A stretch of 64,000 nt of DNA from an uncultured Flavobacterium sp. Lineage in GTDB: Bacteria; Bacteroidota; Bacteroidia; Flavobacteriales; Flavobacteriaceae. Both the position numbers and the translations under genes were made by a program. The DNA is taken from contig NZ_OY730230.1 of the NCBI RefSeq assembly GCF_963422545.1, forward strand, positions 124,001 to 188,000, in the 5' to 3' direction. The notes beneath the pieces were generated by a model. It saw nothing but the letters and a program-made list of their open reading frames with translations. It was not told the DNA's origin and ran no database searches. Positions within the stretch are counted from its first letter, which is position 1. Every line of letters begins with the position of its first letter. Shown here piece after piece: positions 36,116 through 46,271 of the stretch.

Positions 36116-39100
36116 TTATTTATTTACGATTACTTTTAGTGTTTTCTTGATATTAGCAGTTTCAATAACTACAATATACATACTAGTTTCTTCCTGTGGC
36201 AATTGTATTTCAGTTTGTATTGTAGAAGATTTAACCGTTCTAATCAATTGACCTGACACAGAATAAAGACTTATTTGCATGTTCTCTAATTCTTCTGAAG
36301 GGAAATCTGCTTCAACAGTAATTGTTTTTCCTGTTTGAATTGGATTTGGATAAAGCTTAGCATTTACAGATTTAGACAATGTAATTTTGCTTTTGCAAGT
36401 TTGCAGTACTTTTCCATCCTTAGTAGTCATTTTTACGCTGTAGTCAGCTGTAGGATCAAGTGTATTTCCTATTGAATTTCCTGCTGAGTAATATTGACCG
36501 GTTCCAATTGACTGACCATTTTTGAACCATTCGTAAGAAACAAATTCATAACCTCCATTGGTTTGCGGATTGTTGTTTACTAGAAGTACATTATTGAATT
36601 TTTGACGTACAATATCAAAGAATGGAAATGGTTTTTCTACGGTTATTGTATAGTTAGCTGTTGTGCTTCCGTCCTCAGAAGTAATAGTTACGTTTTTGGT
36701 ATAAATTCCTGGTTTAGGAGTACTAATACTAAAACTAGCAGATGGTGTAATAGTGGCATTTGTTTCGTTAAGAACAGAAACATTTGGATTGTTTTCACCA
36801 CACGCCATTAAGTATTTGATATCCTTAGCCGGAGCTGGATACACCATAGTACCAATAGTAATTTTGGTAACTGTTACGTCATTATTCTTAACAATAAGAA
36901 CTTGTGAAACATCTGTTGCTGGCAAATAATTATTGTCTCCAACCTGGTGTGCCGTAATTACTATTTGACCTGGTCTTAACAAGTTTACTAAACCAGTAGC
37001 CGAAGCTACAGTTGCAGCTGGCAGGGAAGTAGGAGATACAAATGTATATGTTACTGCCAATCCTGAATTAGAGGTTGCATTTAAATTGAAGCTGTTGATT
37101 GCTCCAAGAATTTTTACCGGAATTGCTCCAAAAGTAATCTGTTGTGCGGCTTTATTAATAGTAAGCTGTGCAGTTAGAGTAATAGGAGAACAATTTGGCG
37201 TACTTACAGATGGTGATACAGTTGCAGTAACGGTATAAATACCGGCATTGATTGCTCCATTTGGAGTTCCTGTTGCTGGAGTTGTAGTATACGCTACTGT
37301 TGCTCCGGCAGGAAGATTAGCTACCTGTAATGTATTTAGATTTCCGCTATAAGTATATGCAGCACCAGTAAAAGTTACTTGATTTAAAGGAGATGCTGTT
37401 ACATTAAGTGTTTGATTTTGAGTTGAAATATTTCCATGTCCGTCATCATAACTCCATGTAATTACATAACTGCCAACAGTTGTATAAGTCAAAGGATTGG
37501 TAGTTGTTCCATTTATAATTCCTGTACAATTATCAGTCGCTGTAGGAATAGGAATCTGAGCTGGTAAAATAGAACAGTTGCTGGTAATACTTGGCAGATT
37601 TAGTACATTAGGTACAGGTGCTGTTACATCAGGAATTGTTAAGATGTTTACAGATTTTGTCAATGTACATCCTTTTGCGTCGGTAATAGTTACAGTATAA
37701 TTTCCTGCACTAAGTCCTGTTGCAGTAGCAGCAGTTCCTCCAGATGGAGCCCATGCATAAGTGTATCCACTAGTTCCGCCAGTTACCATCACAGTTGCCC
37801 ATCCGTCAGCTGCTCCAATACAAGTTACATCTGTTTGTGTCGTTGTTGCAGCCAGAATTGTTGGTTCATTTATGGTAACGTTTTCTGTTATGGCACAATC
37901 ATTAGCATCTGTGATTGTTACAGAATAATTTCCTGCACTAAGTCCTGTTGCTGTTGCTGCAGTACCTCCAGTAGGCGACCATGCATAAGTATATGCACCA
38001 GTTCCACCAGTTGCAGTTACAGTTGCAGCTCCCGTAGTTCCTCCGTTGCAACTTACATTTGTTGAAGAAATTGTTGCAGTAATAGCAGTAGGCTCTGTAA
38101 TTATAAACGATTGTGTCGTCTGACATAAGTTAGCGTCGGTAATTGTCACGGTATAATTTCCTGCACTAAGTCCTGAAGCTGTTGCTGCAGTACCTCCTGA
38201 AGGTGACCATGAGTATGTATAAGATCCAGTTCCGCCTGTTACAACTACAGAAGCTGATCCGGTAGTTGCACCGTTACAAAATAGATTGGTTTGTGATGGC
38301 GTAACTGCAAGTGCAGAAGGTTCAGTAATTGTAAAGTTTTTTACAATAGAACAACCGTTAGAAGAAGTTATTGTTACAGAATAATTACCTGCCATAAGAT
38401 TATTTGCTGTATCAGCAGTTCCGCCTGATGGTGCCCACACATAACTAAATGGACCCGGAGCTCCTGATGGAACTACCCAAGCTGAACCTGTATTAGTACC
38501 ATTACATAGAACATTAATTTGTGATGTAGAGGCAACTAAGGTATTGATTGTACTAATTATAAAGGGTTTAGTAATAGTACATCCATTACCATCTGTAATC
38601 AAGCAAGAGTGATTTCCGGCAGCTAATCCTGTTGCTGTTGCTGTTGTTTGACCAGATGGTGACCATAGATAAGTATAAGGACCTGTACCACCGCTTACAG
38701 TTACTGCTGCTTGTCCTCCTATTACACAAGTAGCATTTATTTGACTTGTTGTGGCACTTAAAATTGTTGGCTCACCAATAGTAATTGGTTTATTTATTGA
38801 ACAACCATTATCATCGGTGATCGTACAATTGTAGTTTCCTGCTGATAATCCTGTTGCTGTTGCAGCAGTACCACCAGATGGGCTCCATGAATAAGTATAA
38901 TTTCCTGCTCCACCTGTAGCATTAACAGTTGCTGTTCCGGTAGCTCCACCATTACATAATACATCAGTTTTAGAGGTAGAAGCTGTTAGAACAGTTGGTT
39001 GACTTATTGTAACATTTATCGTGTGCAAACATGTATTTGCATCCATAATTGTTACGGTATAAACACCTGCGCTAAGTCCTGTAGCTGTTGCTGCAGTACC

Positions 39101-42100
39101 ACCAGTAGGAGACCATGAATAAGTATATCCACCCACTCCGCCAGTTGGGGTTACAGTTGCTGATCCGTTTGTTCCTCCATTACATGAAACATCCGTGTGT
39201 ACTTCTGTAGCAGAGATTTGAGAAGGAGTGCTAATGGTGATAGGTTTAACCAATGTACATCCTTTTGAATCTGTAATTGTACAAGTATAATTTCCGGCAG
39301 CAAGTCCTGAAGCAATAGCAGCAGTTCCTCCTGAAGGTGCCCAGGAATAAGTATAACCCGGAGTACCTCCTGATACAGTTACACTTGCAAAACCATTTGA
39401 TCCGTTAAAACAACTAACGCCAATTGATGCTGTAGTAGCAGAAAGTGCCGCCACAGGTTGAGTAATGTTAAAAACATGTGTGTCCTGACAGCCGTTATCA
39501 TCAGTAACAGTAACAGTATAATTTCCAGCACTAAGTCCTGTTGCAGTAGCAGCAGTTCCTCCAGATGGAGCCCATGAGTAGCTATAAGAACCTGTTCCAC
39601 CTGTCACACTTACCGTTGCAGATCCGGTTGAACCTCCAAAACAATTTATATTTGTTTGTGCTCCCGCCGATGCGACTAATGCATTAGTTGGTTCTGTTAT
39701 TGTAAATGTTCTTGTAGTTGTACAGCTATTATCATCTGTAATTGTTACAATATATGTTCCTGCTGCAAGTCCTGAAGCTGTAGCTGCAGTACCTCCTGAT
39801 GGAGACCATGAATAGGTATAACCTGGTGTTCCGCCCGATACAGTTACACTAGCGGTACCTGTTGCTGCACCTTTACATAGTACATTAGTTTGTGAAGTGA
39901 CTACAGCAAATGCAGATGGCTGTACAAGTGTAAATGTTTGGGTTGCGGTACAGCCTTTACCATCCGTAACTGTAACGGTATATGCACCATTACCAAGCGT
40001 TGAGGATGTAGCTGCTGTTCCTCCAGATGGTGCCCATGAATAGGTGTAAGGTAAAGTACCGCCTGTAGCAATAACATTTGCAGATCCGTTATTTACACCA
40101 TTACAAGTCGGATTACTATATGTACCTTTAGTAGCTACTAATACAGTTGGCTCGGTAATAGTAAAGTTTTGTGTAATTGGACAAAGATTAGAGTCTGTAA
40201 TTGTTACAGTATAATTTCCTTGAGCCAAATTAGACGCTGTTGCTGCAGTACCTCCTGATGGTGACCATGAATAAGTATATCCACCTGATCCTCCGGTAGG
40301 AGCAACTGTTGCAGAACCAGTAGTACCACCATTACAACTTACATTTACTTGTGATGGGTTAGCAATGATTGCTGTAGATGACCCTACATTAATATTATTA
40401 ATAGTTTTTGAACATGAATTAGCATCAGTAATCGTAACACTGTAAGTTCCCGCTGCAAGCCCGGTTGCAGTTGCTGCGGTACCTCCTGATGGAGACCAGG
40501 AATAAGTATAACCAGGCGTACCTCCTGTTGCTGTAACAGTTGCACTACCATTAGTTCCTCCAAAACAAGAAACAGGAGTTGTACTTATACTTCCGTTAAG
40601 AACTGCTGCAGGTCCTCCCACAACAATACCAGTAACAGTTTTTGAGCAGGAATTGGCATCAGTGATGATAACACTGTAAGTTCCTGCTGCAAGTCCAGAA
40701 GCTGTAGCTGCAGTACCTCCTGATGGAGACCAAGAATAAGTATAACCAGGCGTACCTCCTGTTGGAGTAACAGTAGCTGTACCATTAGATCCTCCAAAAC
40801 AAGAAACCGGTGTAGTAATAGCAGTTCCATTAAGGGCAGCTATAGGTTGTGCCACAACGATACCGTTAACAGTTTTTGAACATGAATTAGCATCAGTGAT
40901 GACAACACTGTAAGTTCCTGCTGCAAGCCCAGATGCAGTTGCTCCGGTACCTCCTGATGGAGACCAGGAATAAGTATAACCAGGCGTACCTCCTGCTGGA
41001 GTAACAGTAGCTGTACCATTAGCCCCTCCAAAACAAGAAACGGGTGTAGTACTAGCAGTTCCATTAAGTGCTGCTGCAGGTCCTCCTACAACAATACCAG
41101 TAATGTTTTTTGTACAGTTATTATTATCAGTTATTGTAACGCTGTAAGTTCCTGCTGCAAGTCCTGTAGCTGTAGCTGCAGTACCTCCTGATGGCGACCA
41201 TGAATAAGTATATCCACCTGCGCCTCCTGCAGCAACAATATTTGCGGTACCATTAGTTCCTCCAAAACAAGAAACCGGCGTTGTAGAAGGAGTTCCGGTA
41301 AGCGCCGATGGTTCTGATATTGTAAAGCTTCTGGTAATTTGTGTTGATTCACCGTCAGTAATAGTTACGATATAAGTTGCGGCAGTAAGAGAAGATGCTG
41401 TTGCACCTGTACCTCCGGATGGTGACCATGAGTAACTATAAGGAGTTGTACCGCCAGATGCAGTTACACTGGCTGCACCAGTAGAACCACCATTACAAGC
41501 AATATTAGTTTGTGAGGTTCCTGAGGTACCTAAAGCGGCATTTGTAGTAAATGTTAATTCTGAACCATAAGTAGTACCTGCACTATTAGTAGCATAAGCT
41601 CTGTAATGAATCGTAGTTCCAGCAGTAAGTCCTGTTACAGTACCACTAAATGCTCCAGCTCCGGTTCCGTTTTGAACTTTATGATCTGTAATTGTTGGAG
41701 CTGCTGTTGTAGCCCAAACTATTCCTCTCTGTACAGCAGCGTCACCACCGTCAGCAGTTACATTTCCACCCATAGTTGCCTTAACGGCACCTACAGTTGT
41801 AGCTGTTGTTGTGGTAACTGTAGGTAAAGCTACTCCATCAACCCAGGTAAAATTGTCTACTGCAAAATAATCGTAATTAGCGCCTAACTGGATTTCAAGC
41901 TTGTCAATGTTGATATTGGTGTAATTTGAAGCTCCGTCAGTTGCAAAATTGACAGAGATAAAACCATTTCCAGGCAAAGCGGTGCCAGTATTTGCCCCTG
42001 TTGTATTTTTTACAAGAGTAAATTGTGTCACACCACCTAGTTTTCCTCTAAAGGTAACTGATCCCGGAGCACCATTAGATGTAACACCTGGATTTTGTGC

Positions 42101-42418
42101 AGAGTCACCTGTAAGATAAATCCATAGACTATTAACTTTAATGTTTCCTGTAGCAACAGTAATGATACCAGTGTCCCCTAAAGTCTCTGGTCCTGCACCG
42201 TCTGTAATTTGTATGAATTTGTTTGAAGCATTATAACCCAGACCGGGAGTAGTGCCAAATACTGTAAAGCCAAGACTACTGGTTAGATTAAAGGTTTTGC
42301 CATTACTTGTAAAATTGGGCAGATTATTTGTGGCACTTTCAAATGTTTCGACTGTTTGTGCAGTTAGTTGCTGCATCGTAAAAAACAGAAGAATTAGTAA
42401 TAAGTAGAGTTTTTTCAT
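36116..42418 (-). CDS. Giant SprB-repeat adhesin secreted by the type IX system
   Basis: The protein has 2,100 residues. After a signal peptide (residues 1-20, ending LTAQ) come a jelly-roll-like domain (about 20-195), a fibronectin-like domain (about 200-290), 17 SprB-type repeats of about 78 residues (each with C.GG..GSATVT..GG and YSWSPSGGTAAT), an HYR/PKD-like unit, MBG-like beta domains, and a type IX C-terminal sorting domain (LYPNPIQTGKTITVEADFP and QISLYSVSGQLIRTV). SprB repeats occur in cell-surface adhesins used in gliding and attachment. Four repeats near 40.5-41.3 kb are nearly identical and exactly 234 bp apart. The downstream barrel gene may be a partner. Confidence 0.92.
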   Translation of the reverse strand: MKKLYLLLILLFFTMQQLTAQTVETFESATNNLPNFTSNGKTFNLTSSLGFTVFGTTPGLGYNASNKFIQITDGAGPETLGDTGIITVATGNIKVNSLWIYLTGDSAQNPGVTSNGAPGSVTFRGKLGGVTQFTLVKNTTGANTGTALPGNGFISVNFATDGASNYTNINIDKLEIQLGANYDYFAVDNFTWVDGVALPTVTTTTATTVGAVKATMGGNVTADGGDAAVQRGIVWATTAAPTITDHKVQNGTGAGAFSGTVTGLTAGTTIHYRAYATNSAGTTYGSELTFTTNAALGTSGTSQTNIACNGGSTGAASVTASGGTTPYSYSWSPSGGTGATASSLTAATYIVTITDGESTQITRSFTISEPSALTGTPSTTPVSCFGGTNGTANIVAAGGAGGYTYSWSPSGGTAATATGLAAGTYSVTITDNNNCTKNITGIVVGGPAAALNGTASTTPVSCFGGANGTATVTPAGGTPGYTYSWSPSGGTGATASGLAAGTYSVVITDANSCSKTVNGIVVAQPIAALNGTAITTPVSCFGGSNGTATVTPTGGTPGYTYSWSPSGGTAATASGLAAGTYSVIITDANSCSKTVTGIVVGGPAAVLNGSISTTPVSCFGGTNGSATVTATGGTPGYTYSWSPSGGTAATATGLAAGTYSVTITDANSCSKTINNINVGSSTAIIANPSQVNVSCNGGTTGSATVAPTGGSGGYTYSWSPSGGTAATASNLAQGNYTVTITDSNLCPITQNFTITEPTVLVATKGTYSNPTCNGVNNGSANVIATGGTLPYTYSWAPSGGTAATSSTLGNGAYTVTVTDGKGCTATQTFTLVQPSAFAVVTSQTNVLCKGAATGTASVTVSGGTPGYTYSWSPSGGTAATASGLAAGTYIVTITDDNSCTTTRTFTITEPTNALVASAGAQTNINCFGGSTGSATVSVTGGTGSYSYSWAPSGGTAATATGLSAGNYTVTVTDDNGCQDTHVFNITQPVAALSATTASIGVSCFNGSNGFASVTVSGGTPGYTYSWAPSGGTAAIASGLAAGNYTCTITDSKGCTLVKPITISTPSQISATEVHTDVSCNGGTNGSATVTPTGGVGGYTYSWSPTGGTAATATGLSAGVYTVTIMDANTCLHTINVTISQPTVLTASTSKTDVLCNGGATGTATVNATGGAGNYTYSWSPSGGTAATATGLSAGNYNCTITDDNGCSINKPITIGEPTILSATTSQINATCVIGGQAAVTVSGGTGPYTYLWSPSGQTTATATGLAAGNHSCLITDGNGCTITKPFIISTINTLVASTSQINVLCNGTNTGSAWVVPSGAPGPFSYVWAPSGGTADTANNLMAGNYSVTITSSNGCSIVKNFTITEPSALAVTPSQTNLFCNGATTGSASVVVTGGTGSYTYSWSPSGGTAATASGLSAGNYTVTITDANLCQTTQSFIITEPTAITATISSTNVSCNGGTTGAATVTATGGTGAYTYAWSPTGGTAATATGLSAGNYSVTITDANDCAITENVTINEPTILAATTTQTDVTCIGAADGWATVMVTGGTSGYTYAWAPSGGTAATATGLSAGNYTVTITDAKGCTLTKSVNILTIPDVTAPVPNVLNLPSITSNCSILPAQIPIPTATDNCTGIINGTTTNPLTYTTVGSYVITWSYDDGHGNISTQNQTLNVTASPLNQVTFTGAAYTYSGNLNTLQVANLPAGATVAYTTTPATGTPNGAINAGIYTVTATVSPSVSTPNCSPITLTAQLTINKAAQQITFGAIPVKILGAINSFNLNATSNSGLAVTYTFVSPTSLPAATVASATGLVNLLRPGQIVITAHQVGDNNYLPATDVSQVLIVKNNDVTVTKITIGTMVYPAPAKDIKYLMACGENNPNVSVLNETNATITPSASFSISTPKPGIYTKNVTITSEDGSTTANYTITVEKPFPFFDIVRQKFNNVLLVNNNPQTNGGYEFVSYEWFKNGQSIGTGQYYSAGNSIGNTLDPTADYSVKMTTKDGKVLQTCKSKITLSKSVNAKLYPNPIQTGKTITVEADFPSEELENMQISLYSVSGQLIRTVKSSTIQTEIQLPQEETSMYIVVIETANIKKTLKVIVNK
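40561..41272 (-). repeat. Recently duplicated 234-bp tandem units within the adhesin gene
   Basis: The word CAAAACAAGA (complement strand) recurs at 40561, 40795, 41029 and 41263, exactly 234 bp (78 codons) apart, and the flanking sequence is almost the same in each unit. The conserved protein core is TPVSCFGG(T/A/S)NG. The regularity shows recent expansion by unequal crossing-over or slippage and predicts variation in copy number between strains. Confidence 0.8.
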
Positions 42419-42503
42419 AATTGACTGATATTAGATTTATCATTTTGTATTCTTACATTTGTTTTAGTTCTAAACTTAAAAGCCTTAACTAAAATGAAAT
42501 ATT

Positions 42504-43526
42504 ATGTATAAACAAGAGCTTGCGATTATTGTTCAATCTATCATTACCTCAAATACTGTTGATGAACACACAAAATGCGCCCGAAATCTTTCAGGTTTTT
42601 ATGAAAAAATAGCAACAATTAACCATTTTGAAAACAATGAAACTCATGTTAAAGGAGGTATTGCTTTATCAAGTTCTGGCGCTGCAGATTGTGTTGATGA
42701 TTATTTACGTACCGTTTATTTCATAAAAGGCGTTTATAAAGCTTTGATAAAATTGTGTAACGATTTTCCAGAGAGAAGCATCAATATTCTTTATGCGGGT
42801 TGTGGCCCTTATGCAACTTTAATTCTTCCTTTACTTCCGTTGTTTAATAAAGATAGAATTAAAGCCATTTTATTAGATATCAATGCTGCTTCCATAGAAT
42901 CTGTACACCATATTTTGGCTGTTGTTGGCCTTAATGATTATTCAATACAGTTAATAGAAACGGATGCCATCACTTATGATAAACCTCAGGATTTTACAAT
43001 CGATTTAGCAATTTCCGAAACGATGCATTATGCTCTTACCCGTGAACCACAGGTAGCTATTACGCAAAACATTGTTTCGCAATTACCGTCACATGGAATT
43101 TTAATTCCTGAAGAAATCAGGATCGATCTGGCTTATACTTTTTTCGATTATGAGCCATCACTTAAAAATGCCATTGATGAGGTTAAGGGCCGCGATGAAT
43201 TGCAGCCCTATCCTCACAGTGTATTTGTAGATAGATTATTTACAATAAACAAAGAACTTTTTGGTACTCAAAGTCAAAATTTAAGTTTTAAAAGTGACTT
43301 CTATAAGCTACCTGATGATTTTAGCAATCATCCTGATGTAAGTATTTTTACCGAAATCAAGATATTCGAAGACATTGAATTAAAAACTGCAGAGTCTTAT
43401 ATAACAAACCCTTATAGTGTAGTTTCTCTATATAATCTTATAGAATATTCTGAAATTCAATTTATATACGACTTTAGTGATATACCAAAATGGACTTATA
43501 ATGTAAAATCGCTCTTAATTGATTAA
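42504..43526 (+). CDS. SAM-dependent methyltransferase-like protein
   Basis: The 340-residue product carries the SAM-binding motif INILYAGCGPYATLILPL at about 94-111 and acidic residues in AILLDINAAS about 20 residues later. The phrase AISETMHYALTRE suggests a class I methyltransferase with PRMT-like post motifs. It is divergent from the adhesin and converges with the tail-collar gene, overlapping its stop by four bases. The substrate is unknown; it could modify the tail-collar protein or a metabolite. Confidence 0.7.
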   Translation: MYKQELAIIVQSIITSNTVDEHTKCARNLSGFYEKIATINHFENNETHVKGGIALSSSGAADCVDDYLRTVYFIKGVYKALIKLCNDFPERSINILYAGCGPYATLILPLLPLFNKDRIKAILLDINAASIESVHHILAVVGLNDYSIQLIETDAITYDKPQDFTIDLAISETMHYALTREPQVAITQNIVSQLPSHGILIPEEIRIDLAYTFFDYEPSLKNAIDEVKGRDELQPYPHSVFVDRLFTINKELFGTQSQNLSFKSDFYKLPDDFSNHPDVSIFTEIKIFEDIELKTAESYITNPYSVVSLYNLIEYSEIQFIYDFSDIPKWTYNVKSLLID

Positions 43527-44077
43527 TTTCTCGAAGGGAAAATACCTTCTAAACAAATGATGTAAGACAATGCCACATAAGGTTGCATTACTGATATAGG
43601 AATGTTACTACCAGTTGGACCTGTTGTAACATTACTTAATAAATCAACACTTGGAGTTGCTGTTGTATATCCTAACGTTGGAGTAAAAGTTCTCGATATA
43701 ACTGATCCCGGTGTAGCAATTGATGCACCTGTTACAGGTGTTGAATCTGTAGATTGTGCTGCACTTACTGATATTTTACCAGGTCCGGCATGTACGTGAG
43801 CAGGTAAGTTACTTGTTAAAATAGAAACATTTGGTGTACCAGCAACTTGTCCTAAAACATAAGTTCCTCCTGGTGAAGTTCCTTGTCCAATAGCGACAGC
43901 ACCCTGAAGATTAGGTAATGCAAAAGTTGTTTGGCCATTACCGCCATAAGTAGTACCTAAGATTGAGAATAATGCCGTATTTTGCGCGATAGACAATATT
44001 TGTCCGTTACAAAATGCCCAGCCTCTAGGTGCAAAATTCCCTGCAAAAAGTTTTACGACTCCAATAAATTCTTCCAT
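43523..44077 (-). CDS. Phage tail collar-domain protein (MdpB-like)
   Basis: The 184-residue product begins EFIGVVKLFAGNFAPRGWAF and continues CNGQILSIAQNTALFSILGT and TTFALPNLQGAVAIG, the tail-collar signature found in phage short tail fibres and microcystin-dependent-type proteins. A Ser/Thr-rich middle is followed by SVMQPYVALSYIICLEGIFP. It is at the far end of the eCIS-related block, so it may be a receptor-binding fibre, but such genes also occur alone. A long control region (44078-44767) precedes it. Confidence 0.85.
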   Translation of the reverse strand: MEEFIGVVKLFAGNFAPRGWAFCNGQILSIAQNTALFSILGTTYGGNGQTTFALPNLQGAVAIGQGTSPGGTYVLGQVAGTPNVSILTSNLPAHVHAGPGKISVSAAQSTDSTPVTGASIATPGSVISRTFTPTLGYTTATPSVDLLSNVTTGPTGSNIPISVMQPYVALSYIICLEGIFPSRN

Positions 44078-44767
44078 AATTTTTTTGTTTTAATTGGTTA
44101 ATGTTAATATTAGATTTGTTAATGATCTACAAGATTTAATCTGAAATTGGTTCTATTGTTAATATAATGCTAAAGTAATTTATATAAGTATCTCTACAAC
44201 AGGTGTTTTTACCTGTTTTTATAGAGCTTTAGGTCAATTTAATGGCAACACATCTTAGAAACATTCTAGAACTATCATTTATTCTTTTCAGTTTTTAAAA
44301 TTAAATATCACACAGGTAAAATCTGGGTAATATGACATAGAACCGTTTTTTCGTGTCACAAAATCGCTTTTTAATGTCACATTAATTCTGATCGATTGTT
44401 TGTTAATAAGCGTGATTGTTTTTCAATCTAAATAGAGAGACTTTATTGAAAGATTTGATGTAGAATATCTTTGTAGGCTTATAAAGAAGTATGCTTTGTC
44501 GATTTGAGATAATAAATTTATAAAAAAAAATGACATAACTACTTGTTAAACAGAGTTTTTTAAGAATTCTCTTGTTTTAGTTATAAAATTATGTGACTAG
44601 TATGTCAAGTGGAAACTGATTGCATCTATAATAAAAACATTATAATTGTATGAAATCTCGATAGAAAAAGCGCCCCAAATATGCCCAAACCTTTATGACC
44701 AAGTATAGTTGGGCTAAATTCCATTTTTGAATACAAACTATTTGCGTTATCGATAATATTGAAGCTC
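44078..44767. other. Long intergenic region before the tail-collar gene
   Basis: About 690 bp with no supported gene. It holds a 17-bp direct repeat with 21-bp period at 44343-44380 (separate entry) and several TGACAT words. It should contain the promoter for the tail-collar gene. Confidence 0.5.
44343..44380. promoter_or_regulatory. Direct repeat with 21-bp period, candidate operator
   Basis: CGTTTTTTCGTGTCACA (44343-44359) and CGCTTTTTAATGTCACA (44364-44380) start 21 bp apart, two helical turns, so both would face the same side of DNA. The site is about 265 bp upstream of the tail-collar ATG. Confidence 0.4.
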
Positions 44768-46264
44768 CTATTGATTCTGCAATAGAGTTCTATTTTTCTT
44801 AACTTCCTTATCAAGAACCAGTTTCTTGGATTGTGGATCTATTTTAACAGCAGGAATAATTAATTGTTGCGAAAGACCAGGCAATCCTTTTGAATAACCT
44901 CCTTTTCCGACGCTACGTGCTATATGAGTATTTGAATGTTTTCCACCAACCAATGCGACGTATTTTCCTCCCATGCGCTTTTCTTTATCACCTTCAATCG
45001 TTTGTTGCGCAAAAGCATTCATAGTCATAGATCTAAGTTCATCACCACCAGTTTCATCTGGGTCATATTGAGCATGTAAGGAATCAATACCAACAATTCT
45101 AATTTGATTGTTGTATGCTTTTTGGACTAAATTTTTTAAATTATGAAGCTCACCTTTTACCCCATTACTGACATCATTTGAATCTAAAAAAGTATTTAGT
45201 TTTGCCGGCATTGGAGTTAAGGCTGCAGAGGCATACCATTCATCAATTATTGACTGGTATTCGGATCTTATATGTTCCAGGTATATTGTTGTAACTTTAT
45301 TTTTTTTCAGATTTTCCATGTGATTCATTAAGAACTCTTTGGATTTCGGATTGTCGTGATTTTCACCAAGAGTGAATCCCTCAAATTTATCTTTGCCTAA
45401 AAGAAGGTCAATTTTTTCAGCATTTTTCTTTTTGTTGAATTTCTTCGGAATTTGTTTTTTTCCAAATTCAGAATCAAAATTCTCATAATTCATGTCAGTC
45501 ACTATCTTTCTGGAATCTGCAAGTAAAGTTTGTTTTTTATTTTGATAGATTTCCATAAAGTGGGGCGTTCCAAAGCATTCCATAATACTTTCTCCCTGAG
45601 CTTTTTGGAGTTCACGTGGTACCATATTGAATAAATGAGCTCCAACATGAGTAAAGAGCTCTAACAATTGTATAAAATTATATTTTATGTTTATTGCTTT
45701 TTTTCCGGTTTGAAATTCAAATCCCTCGTCATTTTTGACAATATCATGTATTGCTTCAAAATTTTCAACCCAATCAGGATCCTCATTTGCATTTGGTTTA
45801 TGAACATGGAATATTATACCCTGCTTTTTCCAGATTGCTTCTAATCGGTTTCTTTTTTGAGCTTTCAGATTTCTTTTTCTTTCAAGTTCTAATGTTTGTT
45901 TGTAGGTAATTGGTGGAGGGGTTACTGCTATAGTTGGAGGAGTAACTGGAGTAGTTCCTTGTCCCGTAAAATGATTCCACATTCCTTTAAGTCTTCCAAA
46001 CATAAGCTGTGCAGGAGCTGATTGATTTGGTGCAGAAAATCTTAACTGTGTGCTAGGATTTGGACTGGAAAATAACTGAGTAGCTTTCGCTCCCATAACA
46101 TCAGCCTCTTTTTCTAAGCCTTTATCATCATTTACATTTACCTTGCCTTTCATTTGCAAAGTAGAAGCAGGACGATTGTCTTGAAGGTATATTGCTTTGG
46201 TTTGAACGGTTTTTGGCGTCAAACTAGGTTGTTTGTTTTTATTTATTTTATTGAAGTGCTCCAT
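44768..46264 (-). CDS. eCIS cargo-like protein with Tiki/EreA/ChaN-like hydrolase domain
   Basis: The protein has 498 residues. The N-terminus carries a leader-like segment, AIYLQDNRPASTLQMKGKV, and then NVNDDKGLEKEADVMGAKA, which in the neighbouring cargo proteins is the part after the DUF4157 zinc motif; the HEAWH core itself is missing. The C-terminal region has LGENHDNPKS near 300, IYLEH shortly after, and VALVGGKHSNTH near 438. This paired Glu/His layout recalls the Tiki/EreA/ChaN superfamily, which includes toxin domains such as RRSP and the Pasteurella toxin C2 region. An enzymatic toxin role is inferred. It is the last cargo gene of the array. Confidence 0.65.
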   Translation of the reverse strand: MEHFNKINKNKQPSLTPKTVQTKAIYLQDNRPASTLQMKGKVNVNDDKGLEKEADVMGAKATQLFSSPNPSTQLRFSAPNQSAPAQLMFGRLKGMWNHFTGQGTTPVTPPTIAVTPPPITYKQTLELERKRNLKAQKRNRLEAIWKKQGIIFHVHKPNANEDPDWVENFEAIHDIVKNDEGFEFQTGKKAINIKYNFIQLLELFTHVGAHLFNMVPRELQKAQGESIMECFGTPHFMEIYQNKKQTLLADSRKIVTDMNYENFDSEFGKKQIPKKFNKKKNAEKIDLLLGKDKFEGFTLGENHDNPKSKEFLMNHMENLKKNKVTTIYLEHIRSEYQSIIDEWYASAALTPMPAKLNTFLDSNDVSNGVKGELHNLKNLVQKAYNNQIRIVGIDSLHAQYDPDETGGDELRSMTMNAFAQQTIEGDKEKRMGGKYVALVGGKHSNTHIARSVGKGGYSKGLPGLSQQLIIPAVKIDPQSKKLVLDKEVKKNRTLLQNQ

Positions 46265-46271
46265 TGTGTTT

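Noticed and set aside
38000..41500. Regular repeats that might be read as a CRISPR or satellite array
   Set aside because: The repeats are about 234 bp, coding and in frame with a single long protein; no short repeat-spacer pattern exists.
37835..41827. Cys/Ser-rich and Leu-rich frames inside the adhesin region
   Set aside because: They are shadows of the SprB repeats in other frames and repeat with the same period.
44626..44814. A 62-codon minus-strand frame at the end of the last cargo gene
   Set aside because: It overlaps the cargo gene end in another frame and has no start-site or composition support.
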